Source: Pseudomonadota bacterium (GTDB lineage: Bacteria; Pseudomonadota; Alphaproteobacteria; Rhizobiales; Xanthobacteraceae). Taken from it: a stretch of DNA of 17,792 bases. The position numbers and the translations under genes were made by a program. Under the pieces are notes generated by a model. It had not been told where the DNA came from. It was given only the letters and a program-made list of their open reading frames with translations, and searched no databases. Below, piece after piece: positions 8,048-15,750 of this stretch. The stretch is taken from the NCBI GenBank assembly GCA_023387695.1, contig JAEWHT010000302.1, forward strand, positions 1 through 17,792, in the 5' to 3' direction. Every line of letters starts with the position of its first letter. The stretch's first letter is position 1.

Positions 8048-8527
8048 TCACACCAGCGCAAAGATGGCATCGACCTCCACGGCAGCCCCGCGCGGAAGGT
8101 TGGCGACGCCGACCGCCGTCCGGGCGTGCTGGCCGCGCGCGCCGAAGAGTTCGTGCATCAGGTCGGAGGCACCGTTGATGACTTGCGGAATGTTCGGATA
8201 GTCCGGCACGCAGTTCACGAACCCGCCGAGCCGCAGGCAGCAGGAGACGCGGTCGAGGGAGCCGCCGCAGGCGAGCTTCAGGGCTGCGATCAGGTTGAGA
8301 CCGCAGACGCGCGCCGCGGCCTGCGCTTGCGAAAGGTCGAACGCTTCGCCGACCTTGCCGATGAAGCGCACGTCGCCGTTCCACTCGCAGACCTGGCCGG
8401 CGAGGTAGACGAGGTCGCCGTGGCGGCGGAAGGGAATGAAATTGGCGACCGGTTTCGGCACGTCCGGAAGCTCGATACCGAGCGAGGCAAGGCGCTGGTC
8501 GGCAGATTCAGCAGCAAGGCCGGTCAT
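8048..8527 (-). CDS. RidA family protein (YjgF/YER057c/UK114), RutC-like role
   Basis: A 159-residue RidA-fold protein of the longer YjgF-like subgroup that begins RLASLGIELPDVPKP. RidA proteins form trimers that hydrolyse reactive enamine/imine intermediates or related aminoacrylates. Visible landmarks are DLVYLAGQV, the helix with AAARVCGLNLIAALK, and HARTAVGVANLPRGAAVEVDAI. Arg136 in that last stretch sits where the conserved carboxylate-binding arginine is expected. The ATG at 8527 overlaps the stop of the cysteine hydrolase gene (ATGA), which decides the start. Placed between a hydrolase and a transporter ATPase, it likely handles the hydrolase product, as RutC does after RutB in pyrimidine breakdown. 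That role is inferred from context. Confidence 0.9.
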   Translation of the reverse strand: MTGLAAESADQRLASLGIELPDVPKPVANFIPFRRHGDLVYLAGQVCEWNGDVRFIGKVGEAFDLSQAQAAARVCGLNLIAALKLACGGSLDRVSCCLRLGGFVNCVPDYPNIPQVINGASDLMHELFGARGQHARTAVGVANLPRGAAVEVDAIFALV

Positions 8528-9315
8528 GGCATCCCCAGCGCCTGGAGAATGGCGGCCGATCGCGTCACGAAGCCGAACAGCAGCTTGACGTTGTAGAGGA
8601 CGGCTTGGACGCAAAAGTCCGGCGAGGTCGTCGCAGTGCCGTCCTCGATCAGGATGGTGTCGTAGCCGAGAAAGCTCGCATCCTCGAGCGTCGTCATCAC
8701 GCACTGGTCCATGTTCACGCCGCCGATGAACAGCGTCTTGATGCCCATGTTGCGCAGGACTGCGTCGGTCTCCGTGTCCCAGAATGCGCTGAAGCGATGT
8801 TTGACGATCTGCACGTCCTTGGTCCCGGGATTGATCTCGTCGACCACTTGTGCGCCCCAGCTTCCCGCTGCAATCACTTCGGAGCGGGTGCCCGGAACGG
8901 GCTGCGCGAGTCCCGGCTCATCGCCTCGCGGACTGTGAGCGTGTCGGAGGGACGGGGAGATGTTGAGCAGGTCCTTGCGCACACCCCAGTTCACCCAGAT
9001 CACCGGAATGAGCTGCGCGCGGAAGGCACCGATCAGGTCAGCCAGCGGCCCGATCGGCTTGCGGTTCGGCGTGACGTCGATGCCGCGGGAGTCGAGCCAG
9101 CCGCCCTTCGTGCAGAAATCGTTCTGCATATCCACGATCAGAAGCGCGGACTTGGCGGCATCGACGGTGATGTTCTGCGGTTCGGCCGCAATCGCGAGCG
9201 GACGGACCGGAGGCGCGGGGCGCGTCATGTCGACCGCGTCCGGTGTGACCGCCCAGGCTTGGCTCGGACTGGTCCCCATCACGACGGGAACGACGGGTTC
9301 GGCGGTGACGTTCAT
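8524..9315 (-). CDS. Isochorismatase-like cysteine hydrolase (RutB/biuret-hydrolase type amidohydrolase)
   Basis: A 263-residue enzyme of the isochorismatase-like cysteine hydrolase superfamily. The triad is visible: Asp62 in LLIVDMQNDF, Lys172 in IVKHRFSAF and nucleophile Cys205 in GGVNMDQCVMTT. The tail with YNVKLLFGFVTRS resembles the end of ureidoacrylate amidohydrolases (RutB). These enzymes cleave carbamoyl or amide bonds, giving CO2 and ammonia or a free amine; N-carbamoylsarcosine amidase and biuret hydrolase are other members. About 50 extra residues precede the core. AGGAGG stands 7 bases before the ATG, supporting this start. It lies between the BMP binding protein and the RidA gene, so its substrate is probably the imported compound or a product of it. 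The exact substrate is not readable. Confidence 0.9.
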   Translation of the reverse strand: MNVTAEPVVPVVMGTSPSQAWAVTPDAVDMTRPAPPVRPLAIAAEPQNITVDAAKSALLIVDMQNDFCTKGGWLDSRGIDVTPNRKPIGPLADLIGAFRAQLIPVIWVNWGVRKDLLNISPSLRHAHSPRGDEPGLAQPVPGTRSEVIAAGSWGAQVVDEINPGTKDVQIVKHRFSAFWDTETDAVLRNMGIKTLFIGGVNMDQCVMTTLEDASFLGYDTILIEDGTATTSPDFCVQAVLYNVKLLFGFVTRSAAILQALGMP

Positions 9316-9339
9316 GACGTGCCTCCTGACGCGCGGCCG

Positions 9340-10401
9340 CTACTTCGTGGCGCCGGTGATGCCCTTGACCAAATAGTCCATGGTCTCGACCTGCTCCATC
9401 GACAATTTCTGGCCGGCCGTTACAACAACCGTGCCATCCTGCTTAGCGATCGGACCTTCCCAGATCGATTTCTTGCCGGAATTGACGTCATCCTTGAGCT
9501 TCAGGATTGATTCCCGGACACCCGCGGGCACCATCGCGCCGAGCGGATCGAGCACGACGTTGCCGCTGGCGAGGTCGCCGCGCACATGCGAGGCTTTCCA
9601 GGTGCCGGCTTGTATCTTCTTGATCTCGTCGACCATCATCGGTCCCCAGTTCCAGGACACGCCGGTCAGCCACGCCTTCGGTGCGCGGTCATGGATGTCG
9701 ACGTCCTTGCCGATCATCAGGATGCCGCGCTTTTCAGCGACCTGGGCGATCGTGATGGGGCTGTCGACCTGCTCCGCGACGACGTCGATGCCGGCGTCCG
9801 CAAAGGCGTTGGTCGCTTCCGTTTCCTTCTGCGGCTCCCACCAGCCGCCGTTCCACACCACCGTCGTGGTCGCTTTGGGATTGACCGACTGCGCGCCGAG
9901 CGTGAAGGCGTTCACCGAGCGCATCAATTGCGGGATCTGGAAGCCGCCCTGGAAGCCGAGCTTGCCGGTTTTGCTGAGGGATCCGGCGGCGACGCCGGCC
10001 AGATACATGCCGGCGTCGCTGTCGGCCCAGTAGGTGCCGACGTTTCCGGAGGTCTTGAGGCCACCGGCGTGGAGGATGGTCACCTCAGGGTGTTTCTCGC
10101 CGACCTTGATGGCGTAGTCGAGATAGCCGTAGGAGGTCGCGAAGATGATCTTGTGACCGCTGGCGATCAGCCGCTCCATCACCCGTTCGACCTCGGCCGT
10201 TTCCGGGATCAGTTCGAAGGAGGTCGTGGTGACGCCGGGCAGGGTCTTCTCGACGAACTTGCGCCCGTCATCCATCGATTGATTGTAGCCGGCATCCGCG
10301 GCCGGGCCGACATAGATGAAGCCGATCTTGTCTTCAGCCCAAGCCGGCGAGGCGAGGGCGGCGGCGAATGCGAGCGTGGCGAGCAGTGTGGCCTTTCTCA
10401 T
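9340..10401 (-). CDS. BMP family ABC transporter substrate-binding protein
   Basis: A 353-residue periplasmic binding protein of the BMP (basic membrane protein/PnrA-like) family, which captures nucleosides, purines or similar solutes. A Sec signal peptide is clear: MRKATLLATLAFAAALASPAWA, cut before EDKIGF. Mature landmarks are DKIGFIYVGPAADAGYN, HKIIFATSYGYLDY, VGTYWADSDAGMYLAGVAAG and GILMIGKDVDIHDRAP. The start at 10401 is preferred over one 18 bases upstream because GAGGAG lies 6 bases before it and the signal peptide begins there. This is the first gene of the six-gene operon, 24 bp ahead of the hydrolase gene. A near-perfect 20-bp palindrome ends 27 bases upstream of the start codon, so expression is probably under a repressor. 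Confidence 0.94.
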   Translation of the reverse strand: MRKATLLATLAFAAALASPAWAEDKIGFIYVGPAADAGYNQSMDDGRKFVEKTLPGVTTTSFELIPETAEVERVMERLIASGHKIIFATSYGYLDYAIKVGEKHPEVTILHAGGLKTSGNVGTYWADSDAGMYLAGVAAGSLSKTGKLGFQGGFQIPQLMRSVNAFTLGAQSVNPKATTTVVWNGGWWEPQKETEATNAFADAGIDVVAEQVDSPITIAQVAEKRGILMIGKDVDIHDRAPKAWLTGVSWNWGPMMVDEIKKIQAGTWKASHVRGDLASGNVVLDPLGAMVPAGVRESILKLKDDVNSGKKSIWEGPIAKQDGTVVVTAGQKLSMEQVETMDYLVKGITGATK

Positions 10402-10428
10402 GATGAACTCCTCTGGCATGAAACAAGC

Positions 10429-10448
10429 GTAAGTAAACGTTTATTTAC
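10429..10448. promoter_or_regulatory. 20-bp palindromic operator candidate in front of the BMP operon
   Basis: GTAAGTAAACGTTTATTTAC pairs at 9 of 10 positions with its own reverse complement around the perfect core TAAACGTTTA. It is an AT-rich island in GC-rich DNA, 28 bases before the ATG of the BMP gene, where a promoter would lie. Size and symmetry suit a TetR-family dimer, and a TetR-type gene lies just upstream at 10612-11250. The pairing of that regulator with this site is inferred. Confidence 0.6.
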
Positions 10449-10477
10449 CTAAGCAATCCCCGTGCCATGCGCTCTCG

Positions 10478-10494
10478 GGCCGGCGAAGCCGGCC
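10478..10494. repeat. Stable GC hairpin between regulator gene and BMP operon
   Basis: GGCCGGC-GAA-GCCGGCC has perfect 7-bp arms and a 3-base loop, about 120 bases beyond the end of the TetR gene. No T-run follows on either strand. It may help end or stabilise the regulator transcript, or be a scattered intergenic palindrome. The remainder of 10495-10611 shows nothing recognisable. Confidence 0.45.
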
Positions 10495-10611
10495 GCGAGG
10501 GCGGGCTAAGTGTCTCACATGTCGACGTGAAGTCGGGCGAGGACCTGACGGCGCGGCCGCCACGCGGCAGATCGAAACGATGCTGCCTGCTGAAGAGCTG
10601 GGCAGAGCTGG

Positions 10612-11250
10612 CTAGGTTTTATCAGGGCTGCGCCGCAGGAAGCCCAGCATCATGTCCTTGGCGTAGCGCTTGTGCTCGGCTTGCCAGTCGTCCGTGAGGA
10701 TATCCGACTTGAAGATCACCGACAGCGTGTGCGCGTTGGAGCGATGGAAATAGGCGAAGCCGACCATTGCCACGTAGAGCTGGAGCGGGTCGATGCCGCG
10801 GCGAAATAGGTTGGCGTTTTCGCCCCGGTGAAGAAGCCCGGCGATCATCGCAATCAGGGGCGAAGCGACGACCGGCGTCCGCGAACTCTTCTTGAGAAAC
10901 CGGGCGCGCAACAGGTTTTCGCCGCTGAGGATGTGAATCAATTCGGGATGCTGGCCGAAATGGTCGTAGGTGAAGTCAAAGAGTTGCATCATCCCCTCGA
11001 GGGGGCTCACGTGCTCGAAATCCAGCTTCAGCTCTTCGGCGCGTAGTTCGCCGAGAACGTGTTCCAGCACGGCGACATAGAGCTGATCCTTGCCGCCGAA
11101 ATAGTGGTAGATCATCCGGGGATTGGCGCGCGATTTCCGGCAGATAGCCTGGATTCTGGCTCCGCTATATCCTCGCTGCGAAAACTCTGCGATGGCGGCC
11201 CGCAAGATACGATCGCGCGTGCCCTCTGAAGGGGAAGTCCGATTGAGCAT
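10612..11250 (-). CDS. TetR/AcrR family transcriptional regulator
   Basis: A 212-residue TetR-type DNA-binding regulator. The N-terminal domain begins TRDRILRAAIAEFSQRGYSGARI, and the recognition helix region SRANPRMIYHYFGGKDQLY lies around residues 40-58. The C-terminal ligand and dimer domain is helical (FDFTYDHFGQHPELIHILSGENL) and unassigned to a ligand. The ATG at 11250 gives a normal TetR length; the frame is open about 300 bases further upstream but that part has no recognisable domain. The ribosome site is weak. It lies between the CUT2 transporter genes and the BMP operon, all on the same strand, and is the likely regulator of the BMP operon through the palindrome at 10429-10448. Confidence 0.92.
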   Translation of the reverse strand: MLNRTSPSEGTRDRILRAAIAEFSQRGYSGARIQAICRKSRANPRMIYHYFGGKDQLYVAVLEHVLGELRAEELKLDFEHVSPLEGMMQLFDFTYDHFGQHPELIHILSGENLLRARFLKKSSRTPVVASPLIAMIAGLLHRGENANLFRRGIDPLQLYVAMVGFAYFHRSNAHTLSVIFKSDILTDDWQAEHKRYAKDMMLGFLRRSPDKT

Positions 11251-11610
11251 GTTTTCGTGAGCTCTGCCTCTTGTCCATGCAAAGTTAGTCTCACCGTCTG
11301 GCCGGGGACAAGAGGATACCGACTTGAAATCGAGGATCACTTTGCGCGGGGGCCCAACGCGAGAACGGATCGGGTTTGATACGAGCTGTTCCGCTGCGCT
11401 GACACCGAACGTGTTTGAAGAACGGATCGCCGGAATATCTGCCCACAGGAGGGGCACGGGCACGACGATCGCCATGATGGCATGATGCTCCTGTTTTGCC
11501 CGACGTGTCAAATTTAATTTCGGAAATAGAGCAAAGGCGCCCGGCGCCAAATTCCCCAATGATTTGTACTGTGCATGGGGTTATTTTCGCGGTCTCGTCT
11601 TGAGCAGCGG
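11251..11610. other. Intergenic stretch between the CUT2 permease gene and the TetR gene
   Basis: About 360 bases with no supported gene. It holds a direct repeat GAACGGATCG at 11363-11372 and 11420-11429, a GGCGCC-C-GGCGCC palindrome at 11536-11548, and an AT-rich patch around 11507-11530 that could carry the TetR promoter on the minus strand. No terminator with a T-run was found after the permease gene. The open minus frame here gives a protein tail with no recognisable features. Confidence 0.4.
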
Positions 11611-12639
11611 TTAGTCTGCGGTTTTTTCTCTCAGCCGCTGCGCATAGACGTTGATCACCAGCGCTGCCAGCAGGATCAGGCCGCGGATCAGGATCTTCAG
11701 GAAGCTGTCGATGTTGACGTGGTCGAGGCCGTTGTTGAGGACGCCGAGCACGAACAGGCCGACGATGGTGTTGCCGATGCCGCCGCGGCCGCCGAACAGG
11801 CTGGTGCCGCCGACGACGACGGCGGCGATGGAGTCGAGCAGATAGGTGTCGAACTCGTTCTGCTGCGCGCTGCCGAAATGGGCGACGCCGAGCATGCCGC
11901 CGATGCCGGAGCAGACCGCCGAAATCACCATCACCGCGCCGAGGATGAGCTTGACGTTGAGGCCGGCATATTCGGCCGCCTCGCGGTTTCCGCCGACCAT
12001 GTAGACGTAGCGGCCGAAGCGCGTGTAGGTCAGCACCAGGTGGCCTGCGAGCAGCATGATGGCTGCGACGATGACGATCCAGGGGATGCCGCCGATCGAG
12101 CCCGAGCCGAGCGTCGTGATCAGGCCCGGTACCTTGTAGGCGATTTGCCCGCGCACCAGCATCGCAGAGATCCCGGCCGCGATCTGCATCATCGCCAACG
12201 TCATGATGAAGGAGGGAATGCCGATCACGGTCAGCCCCAGCGCGTTGACGACGCCGAGCAGCGCGCAGAGCGCGATGGCGAGCAGGATCGCGGCGGCGCC
12301 GGGCAGCGGCAGATTGGCGATATTGACGTAGGATTCCTGGACCGTGAAGAAGGCGACCGCGATGCCGGTGACGTTGGCGATGCTGGCGATCGAGAGGTCG
12401 ATCTCGGCGCAGAGGATCACGAAGGTGAGTCCGACCGCGATGATGCCGGTCACCGACACCTGCGTGAGGATGTTGCCGAGATTGTCGATGGTCGCGAAGG
12501 AGGGGCTGGCGAACGCGAAGAAGGCGGACAGGAAGATCAGCGTCAGGAACGGCGCGATGTTGCGCATCTGCGAGCGCAGGAAGGGTGCAAGGCCCCGTGG
12601 GCGCTGGCCCGCCGTTGAAGCCGTCTCACTGCTCGCCAT
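11611..12639 (-). CDS. CUT2-family (ribose-type) ABC transporter permease
   Basis: Inner-membrane permease of 342 residues, RbsC-like (COG1172, BPD_transp_2). The N-terminus is soluble (MASSETASTAGQRPRG), then come repeated hydrophobic segments. Landmarks are VGLTFVILCAEIDLSIASIA (the conserved acidic/DLS motif after the second segment), GIPSFIMTLAMM, YMVGGNREAAEYAGL and DSIAAVVVGGTSLFGGRGGI near the C-terminus. It is the last gene of a three-gene set and starts 12 bp after the ATPase gene. It should work as a homodimer channel with the double ATPase at 12652-14154. Family members import monosaccharides, polyols or autoinducer-like sugars; the substrate here is unassigned. Confidence 0.94.
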   Translation of the reverse strand: MASSETASTAGQRPRGLAPFLRSQMRNIAPFLTLIFLSAFFAFASPSFATIDNLGNILTQVSVTGIIAVGLTFVILCAEIDLSIASIANVTGIAVAFFTVQESYVNIANLPLPGAAAILLAIALCALLGVVNALGLTVIGIPSFIMTLAMMQIAAGISAMLVRGQIAYKVPGLITTLGSGSIGGIPWIVIVAAIMLLAGHLVLTYTRFGRYVYMVGGNREAAEYAGLNVKLILGAVMVISAVCSGIGGMLGVAHFGSAQQNEFDTYLLDSIAAVVVGGTSLFGGRGGIGNTIVGLFVLGVLNNGLDHVNIDSFLKILIRGLILLAALVINVYAQRLREKTAD

Positions 12640-12651
12640 TGTGCTTCTCCG

Positions 12652-14154
12652 TCACGCCGCCTCCAACAGGCGGTCTTTGCTGACCGGCTCGTTCTTGAAT
12701 TCCCGCACCACTGCGCCGCGCTTGAGCACGAGGATGCGGTCGGCCAGCGACAGCACCGTTTCCGGCTCGGTCGACAGCACGATGATCGCGAGCCCCTTGG
12801 CGCGGAGGTCGCGGACGATGTTGATGACGTCGTTCTTGGCGCCGACATCCATGCCGCGCGTGGGCTCGCACAGCACCAGCAGCTTGGGCGGGTAGGTCAG
12901 CCACTTTGCGAGGGCAACCTTCTGCTGGTTACCGCCGGAGAGCATGCCGAGATCGAGGCCGACCACGGGCGGCCGGATCTGCAACTGCTCGACCTGGCGC
13001 TGGGCGATTTCGCGTTCCTGCGCAGGCTTGAGCAGCAGCGAGGAGATGCGGTCCAGGATGCTGATCGAGATGTTCTTGAAGACCGGCTCCTGGTGGAACA
13101 GCATCGCGCGCCGGCTCTCCGGCACCAGCGCCACGCCCGCGCGCCGCGCGGCGGCCGTGCTGGCGAAGGTCTTGGGCGTGCCGTCGACGATGAGCGTGCC
13201 GGCGTCCGGCTTCAGCTTGCCGAACAGAATGCGCGACAGCTCCTGCTGGCCGCAGCCCATGAAGCCGTAGATGCCGAGCACTTCGCCGGCGCGCGCCTCG
13301 AAAGAGACGTCCTTGAGGCTGCGGGCCAGCGACAGCTGGTCGACCTTTAGCACGACCGAACTGTCGCTCGGCTGCGGCAGCAGGAGATCGTCACTATAGC
13401 TGTGCTCGAGCGCCTCGCCGCCGCGGCCGATCATGGCCTCGATCAGCGCGCCCTTGGTGGTGGCCGCGCTCGCGGTCTCCGCGACCTTCCGCCCATTGCG
13501 GAAGACGGTGACCGTATCGGAGACACGTAGGATATCCTCGATGAAATGCGAGATGAAGACGATGGCGGTGCCTTGTTCGCGCAATCGTCTGAGCGTGGCG
13601 AAGAGCCGCTCGACCTCGGGCGGGGAGAGGGCCGAGGTCGGCTCGTCCAGGATGACGATGCGCGCGCCCGAGAACAGCACGCGGGCGATCTCGATCAGCT
13701 GTTGCAGCCCGATCGGCAAATCGCCGAGCCTCGACATCGGATCGACGTCGATGCCGAATCGAGACAGCTGCTCGCCGGCCTCGCGCGCCATCCGCCGCCA
13801 TTGCACAAGACCAAGGGCGTTGGTCGGTTGGTTGCCGAGGAAGACGTTCTCCGCAACCGTCAGGTCGGGTGCGACGGAGAGCTCCTGATGCACCATGGCG
13901 ATACCGGCCGCGTGCGCATCGCGGGCCGAGCGGAAATGGGTCTCCTGACCGTCGATCAGGAAGCGGCCGGAGAACTCAGTGTGCACGCCGGCGATGATCT
14001 TCATCAGCGTGCTTTTTCCAGCGCCGTTCTCGCCGACGAGACCGTGGATCTCGCCGGGGAGAAGCGTGAAGTCGACACCACGAAGTGCTTCGACGCCGCC
14101 GAAGCTCTTTGTGATGCCCTGTAGTTCAAGGATAGGCGAACGATCCTCAGGCAT
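12652..14154 (-). CDS. CUT2-family double-domain ABC transporter ATPase (RbsA/MglA-like)
   Basis: A 500-residue fused ATPase, the usual RbsA/MglA length. The first domain has Walker A GENGAGKST (41-49) and Walker B VILDEP (167-172) with SHFIEDI as switch; its signature is the altered LPIGLQQLIEIAR. The second domain has a degenerate P-loop GFMGCGQQE (297-305) and a good signature LSGGNQQK (405-412) with CEPTRGMD. The start at 14154 lies 8 bases after the stop of the binding-protein gene. A further upstream in-frame ATG at 14190 would overlap that gene by 28 bp, and homologous ATPases begin close to the ILELQGITKSF stretch. No clear ribosome site is seen, so translation may be coupled to the upstream gene. 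Confidence 0.94.
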   Translation of the reverse strand: MPEDRSPILELQGITKSFGGVEALRGVDFTLLPGEIHGLVGENGAGKSTLMKIIAGVHTEFSGRFLIDGQETHFRSARDAHAAGIAMVHQELSVAPDLTVAENVFLGNQPTNALGLVQWRRMAREAGEQLSRFGIDVDPMSRLGDLPIGLQQLIEIARVLFSGARIVILDEPTSALSPPEVERLFATLRRLREQGTAIVFISHFIEDILRVSDTVTVFRNGRKVAETASAATTKGALIEAMIGRGGEALEHSYSDDLLLPQPSDSSVVLKVDQLSLARSLKDVSFEARAGEVLGIYGFMGCGQQELSRILFGKLKPDAGTLIVDGTPKTFASTAAARRAGVALVPESRRAMLFHQEPVFKNISISILDRISSLLLKPAQEREIAQRQVEQLQIRPPVVGLDLGMLSGGNQQKVALAKWLTYPPKLLVLCEPTRGMDVGAKNDVINIVRDLRAKGLAIIVLSTEPETVLSLADRILVLKRGAVVREFKNEPVSKDRLLEAA

Positions 14155-14162
14155 GGAGAATT

Positions 14163-15185
14163 TCAGATCAGGAAGTGATCCTGCATCCACTGCATGCCCG
14201 CGGCATTGGCCTTGGTCACGACCGGACCGTCGGTCACGACATTCTTGGGAATGCCCTGACCGCTCTTTTCGCCGCCTGCGACAGCCGCAACGCCCGCGAC
14301 GATTGCGCCGCCATGGATGCGGCAGGACGGATTGCGGACGGTCGCGTACATGCGGCCCTCGCTCACCGCCTGGATCGCCGGCGGCATCGCGTCCACACCA
14401 CCGATTAGGATGTTGGTGCGGTTGTGCGCCTTCATGATGTTGGCCGCCGCGAGCGCCATATCGTCATTGTGGAAGAACGCCGCGTCGATCTGCGGGTACT
14501 TGGTCAGGTAGGTTTCCCAGAGGCGGGCGGTCTTGGAGACGTCCCAATCGGCCGGCTGGGTGTCGAGCACTTCGATGCCGGGGAATTGCTTCACGACATT
14601 GTTGAAACCCTTGGCGCGGCCTTGTGCGCCGGTGTGGCCGAGGGCGCCCTGCGTCATGATGATCTTGCCCTTGCCGCCCATCGCGTTGCACAGCGCCTGC
14701 GTCACCGAGGCACCCATGAACTCGTTGTCGGGGGCGAGGAAAGAGTGGACGTTGATCTGGTCGAGCGGCGCAATCAGCGTGTCCATGTCGATGACGGGCG
14801 TGCCGGCATCGATCATTTTTTGCACGGGCTGGGTGAGGGTGCCGATGCCGAAGGCCTGGATCGCGACGAAATCCCACTTTTGCGAAGCCATATTGTCGAT
14901 CGCAGCGCGCTGCTTGACGGCGTCAAGCTGGCCGTCAAACCAGGTCACTTCGACATTGAACAGCTTGCCCCAGAATTCCGCGGCCTGCTTGCCTTGCGCA
15001 CACCAAGTCGCCTGAAGGCCTGCGTTGGAGAACGCCGCCTTCAGCGGCTTCTCGCTTCGTCCCATCTCGGCTGCCAGTGCTGGGTTTATGCCCATGCTGC
15101 CGAGGATGGCAGTCGCTGCGCCGGCGGTCGCAGCCGCCTGAAGAAGATCGCGCCTCGTCGTCGAGAAGTCTTTCGTCCCGGACAT
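14163..15185 (-). CDS. Sugar-type ABC transporter substrate-binding protein with Tat signal
   Basis: A 340-residue periplasmic binding protein of the Peripla_BP_4 type used by CUT2 importers. The N-terminus has a twin-arginine motif STTRRDLLQAAA (arginines 11-12), a hydrophobic stretch and ALA before residue 39, so export is probably by Tat in folded form. Core landmarks are LKAAFSNAGLQATWCAQGKQAAEFW, AIDNMASQKWDFVAIQAFG, IDAGTPVIDMDT, GGKGKIIMTQGALGHTGAQGR and AAFFHNDDMALAAANIMKA. GGGAG lies 6 bases before the ATG at 15185, fixing the start. It heads the three-gene importer operon. The ligand is unknown. Confidence 0.93.
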   Translation of the reverse strand: MSGTKDFSTTRRDLLQAAATAGAATAILGSMGINPALAAEMGRSEKPLKAAFSNAGLQATWCAQGKQAAEFWGKLFNVEVTWFDGQLDAVKQRAAIDNMASQKWDFVAIQAFGIGTLTQPVQKMIDAGTPVIDMDTLIAPLDQINVHSFLAPDNEFMGASVTQALCNAMGGKGKIIMTQGALGHTGAQGRAKGFNNVVKQFPGIEVLDTQPADWDVSKTARLWETYLTKYPQIDAAFFHNDDMALAAANIMKAHNRTNILIGGVDAMPPAIQAVSEGRMYATVRNPSCRIHGGAIVAGVAAVAGGEKSGQGIPKNVVTDGPVVTKANAAGMQWMQDHFLI

Positions 15186-15311
15186 CGCTCGCTCCCATAT
15201 ATTTTGTCGTCGGTGCGTCTTTGGTTGCGCTACCGATGCCGCAAAGTGTCTCACAAGAGTTGCTGCCACTCAATGTGCAATCAAGGGTGAGATCGTCACA
15301 GCTGCGTTGGT

Positions 15312-15338
15312 GCAGCGCAAAGCGTTACGCTGCGCTGC
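15312..15338 (-). terminator. Hairpin overlapping the globin stop codon
   Basis: GCAGCGC (15312-15318) pairs with GCGCTGC (15332-15338) and AGCG (15321-15324) with CGCT (15328-15331), leaving a TTA loop that is the globin stop codon on the minus strand. No T-run follows, so it may stabilise the transcript end or reduce read-through into the binding-protein gene rather than act as a strict terminator. Confidence 0.35.
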
Positions 15339-15744
15339 CTGCGAAGTCCTCGAGCTCGACGAGCAGGGCGTCCCATGCTTGAGCCATGTTCGGCGACCAT
15401 TCGTCGCCGAGCAGCTCGCGTAGTGTGTCTCTCATGATGCCGAAGAAGCCGATGAACAGCTCGCGCGACGTGCCATAGGCGTCGTGCGATGCGACTTCGC
15501 ACGCGATCAGCCGGAAATGTCCACTGCGCTCGCCTGCGAAATCGAGAATCGCCTCGATCGTCAGTGCGAGCATCGAGCCCATCACGAGCTCACTGCCTTG
15601 CGTGCGGAACATCGCCCGCGTTTCGGGATGCTTCTCGAACAGCCGTTGATAGACGAGGGGCGTGAGATCGGCGCAGCGCGAGGCCGCAATCTCAAAGCTC
15701 TGTTCGATCGGATTGGGAGAAGAGTCCATCGGCGCATCAGCCAC
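15325..15744 (-). CDS. Single-domain globin
   Basis: A 139-residue haemoglobin-like protein with no reductase domain. The B/C helix region VYQRLFEKHPETRAMF carries Phe46 at the CD1 position. The F-helix EVASHDAYGTSRELFIGFFGIMRDTL aligns with flavohaemoglobin-type globins, giving His87 as the proximal haem ligand. Such proteins bind O2 or NO and usually serve in NO detoxification or oxygen handling. Two starts are possible: GTG at 15744 or ATG at 15729. Neither has a ribosome site, because a strong terminator hairpin ends just 7 bases before the GTG. The gene lies 139 bp upstream of the CUT2 operon on the same strand; a functional link is not obvious. Confidence 0.85.
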   Translation of the reverse strand: MADAPMDSSPNPIEQSFEIAASRCADLTPLVYQRLFEKHPETRAMFRTQGSELVMGSMLALTIEAILDFAGERSGHFRLIACEVASHDAYGTSRELFIGFFGIMRDTLRELLGDEWSPNMAQAWDALLVELEDFAGSAA

Positions 15745-15750
15745 GCGGAC

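Noticed and set aside
6527..8596. Very long plus-strand open frame (689 codons)
   Set aside because: It mirrors the double ATPase and RidA genes, whose motifs are clear on the minus strand. The composition is that of an antisense shadow.
11251..11559. N-terminal extension of the TetR protein
   Set aside because: The frame is open but shows no domain, and the resulting protein would be far longer than a normal TetR regulator.
11575..12618. Plus-strand open frame (347 codons), highly acidic
   Set aside because: Antisense shadow of the CUT2 permease; the Asp/Glu/Gln/Ala bias comes from complementing codons of hydrophobic residues.
13394..14124. Other-frame open frames within the CUT2 ATPase gene on both strands
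   Set aside because: They are shadows of a gene with intact Walker and signature motifs.
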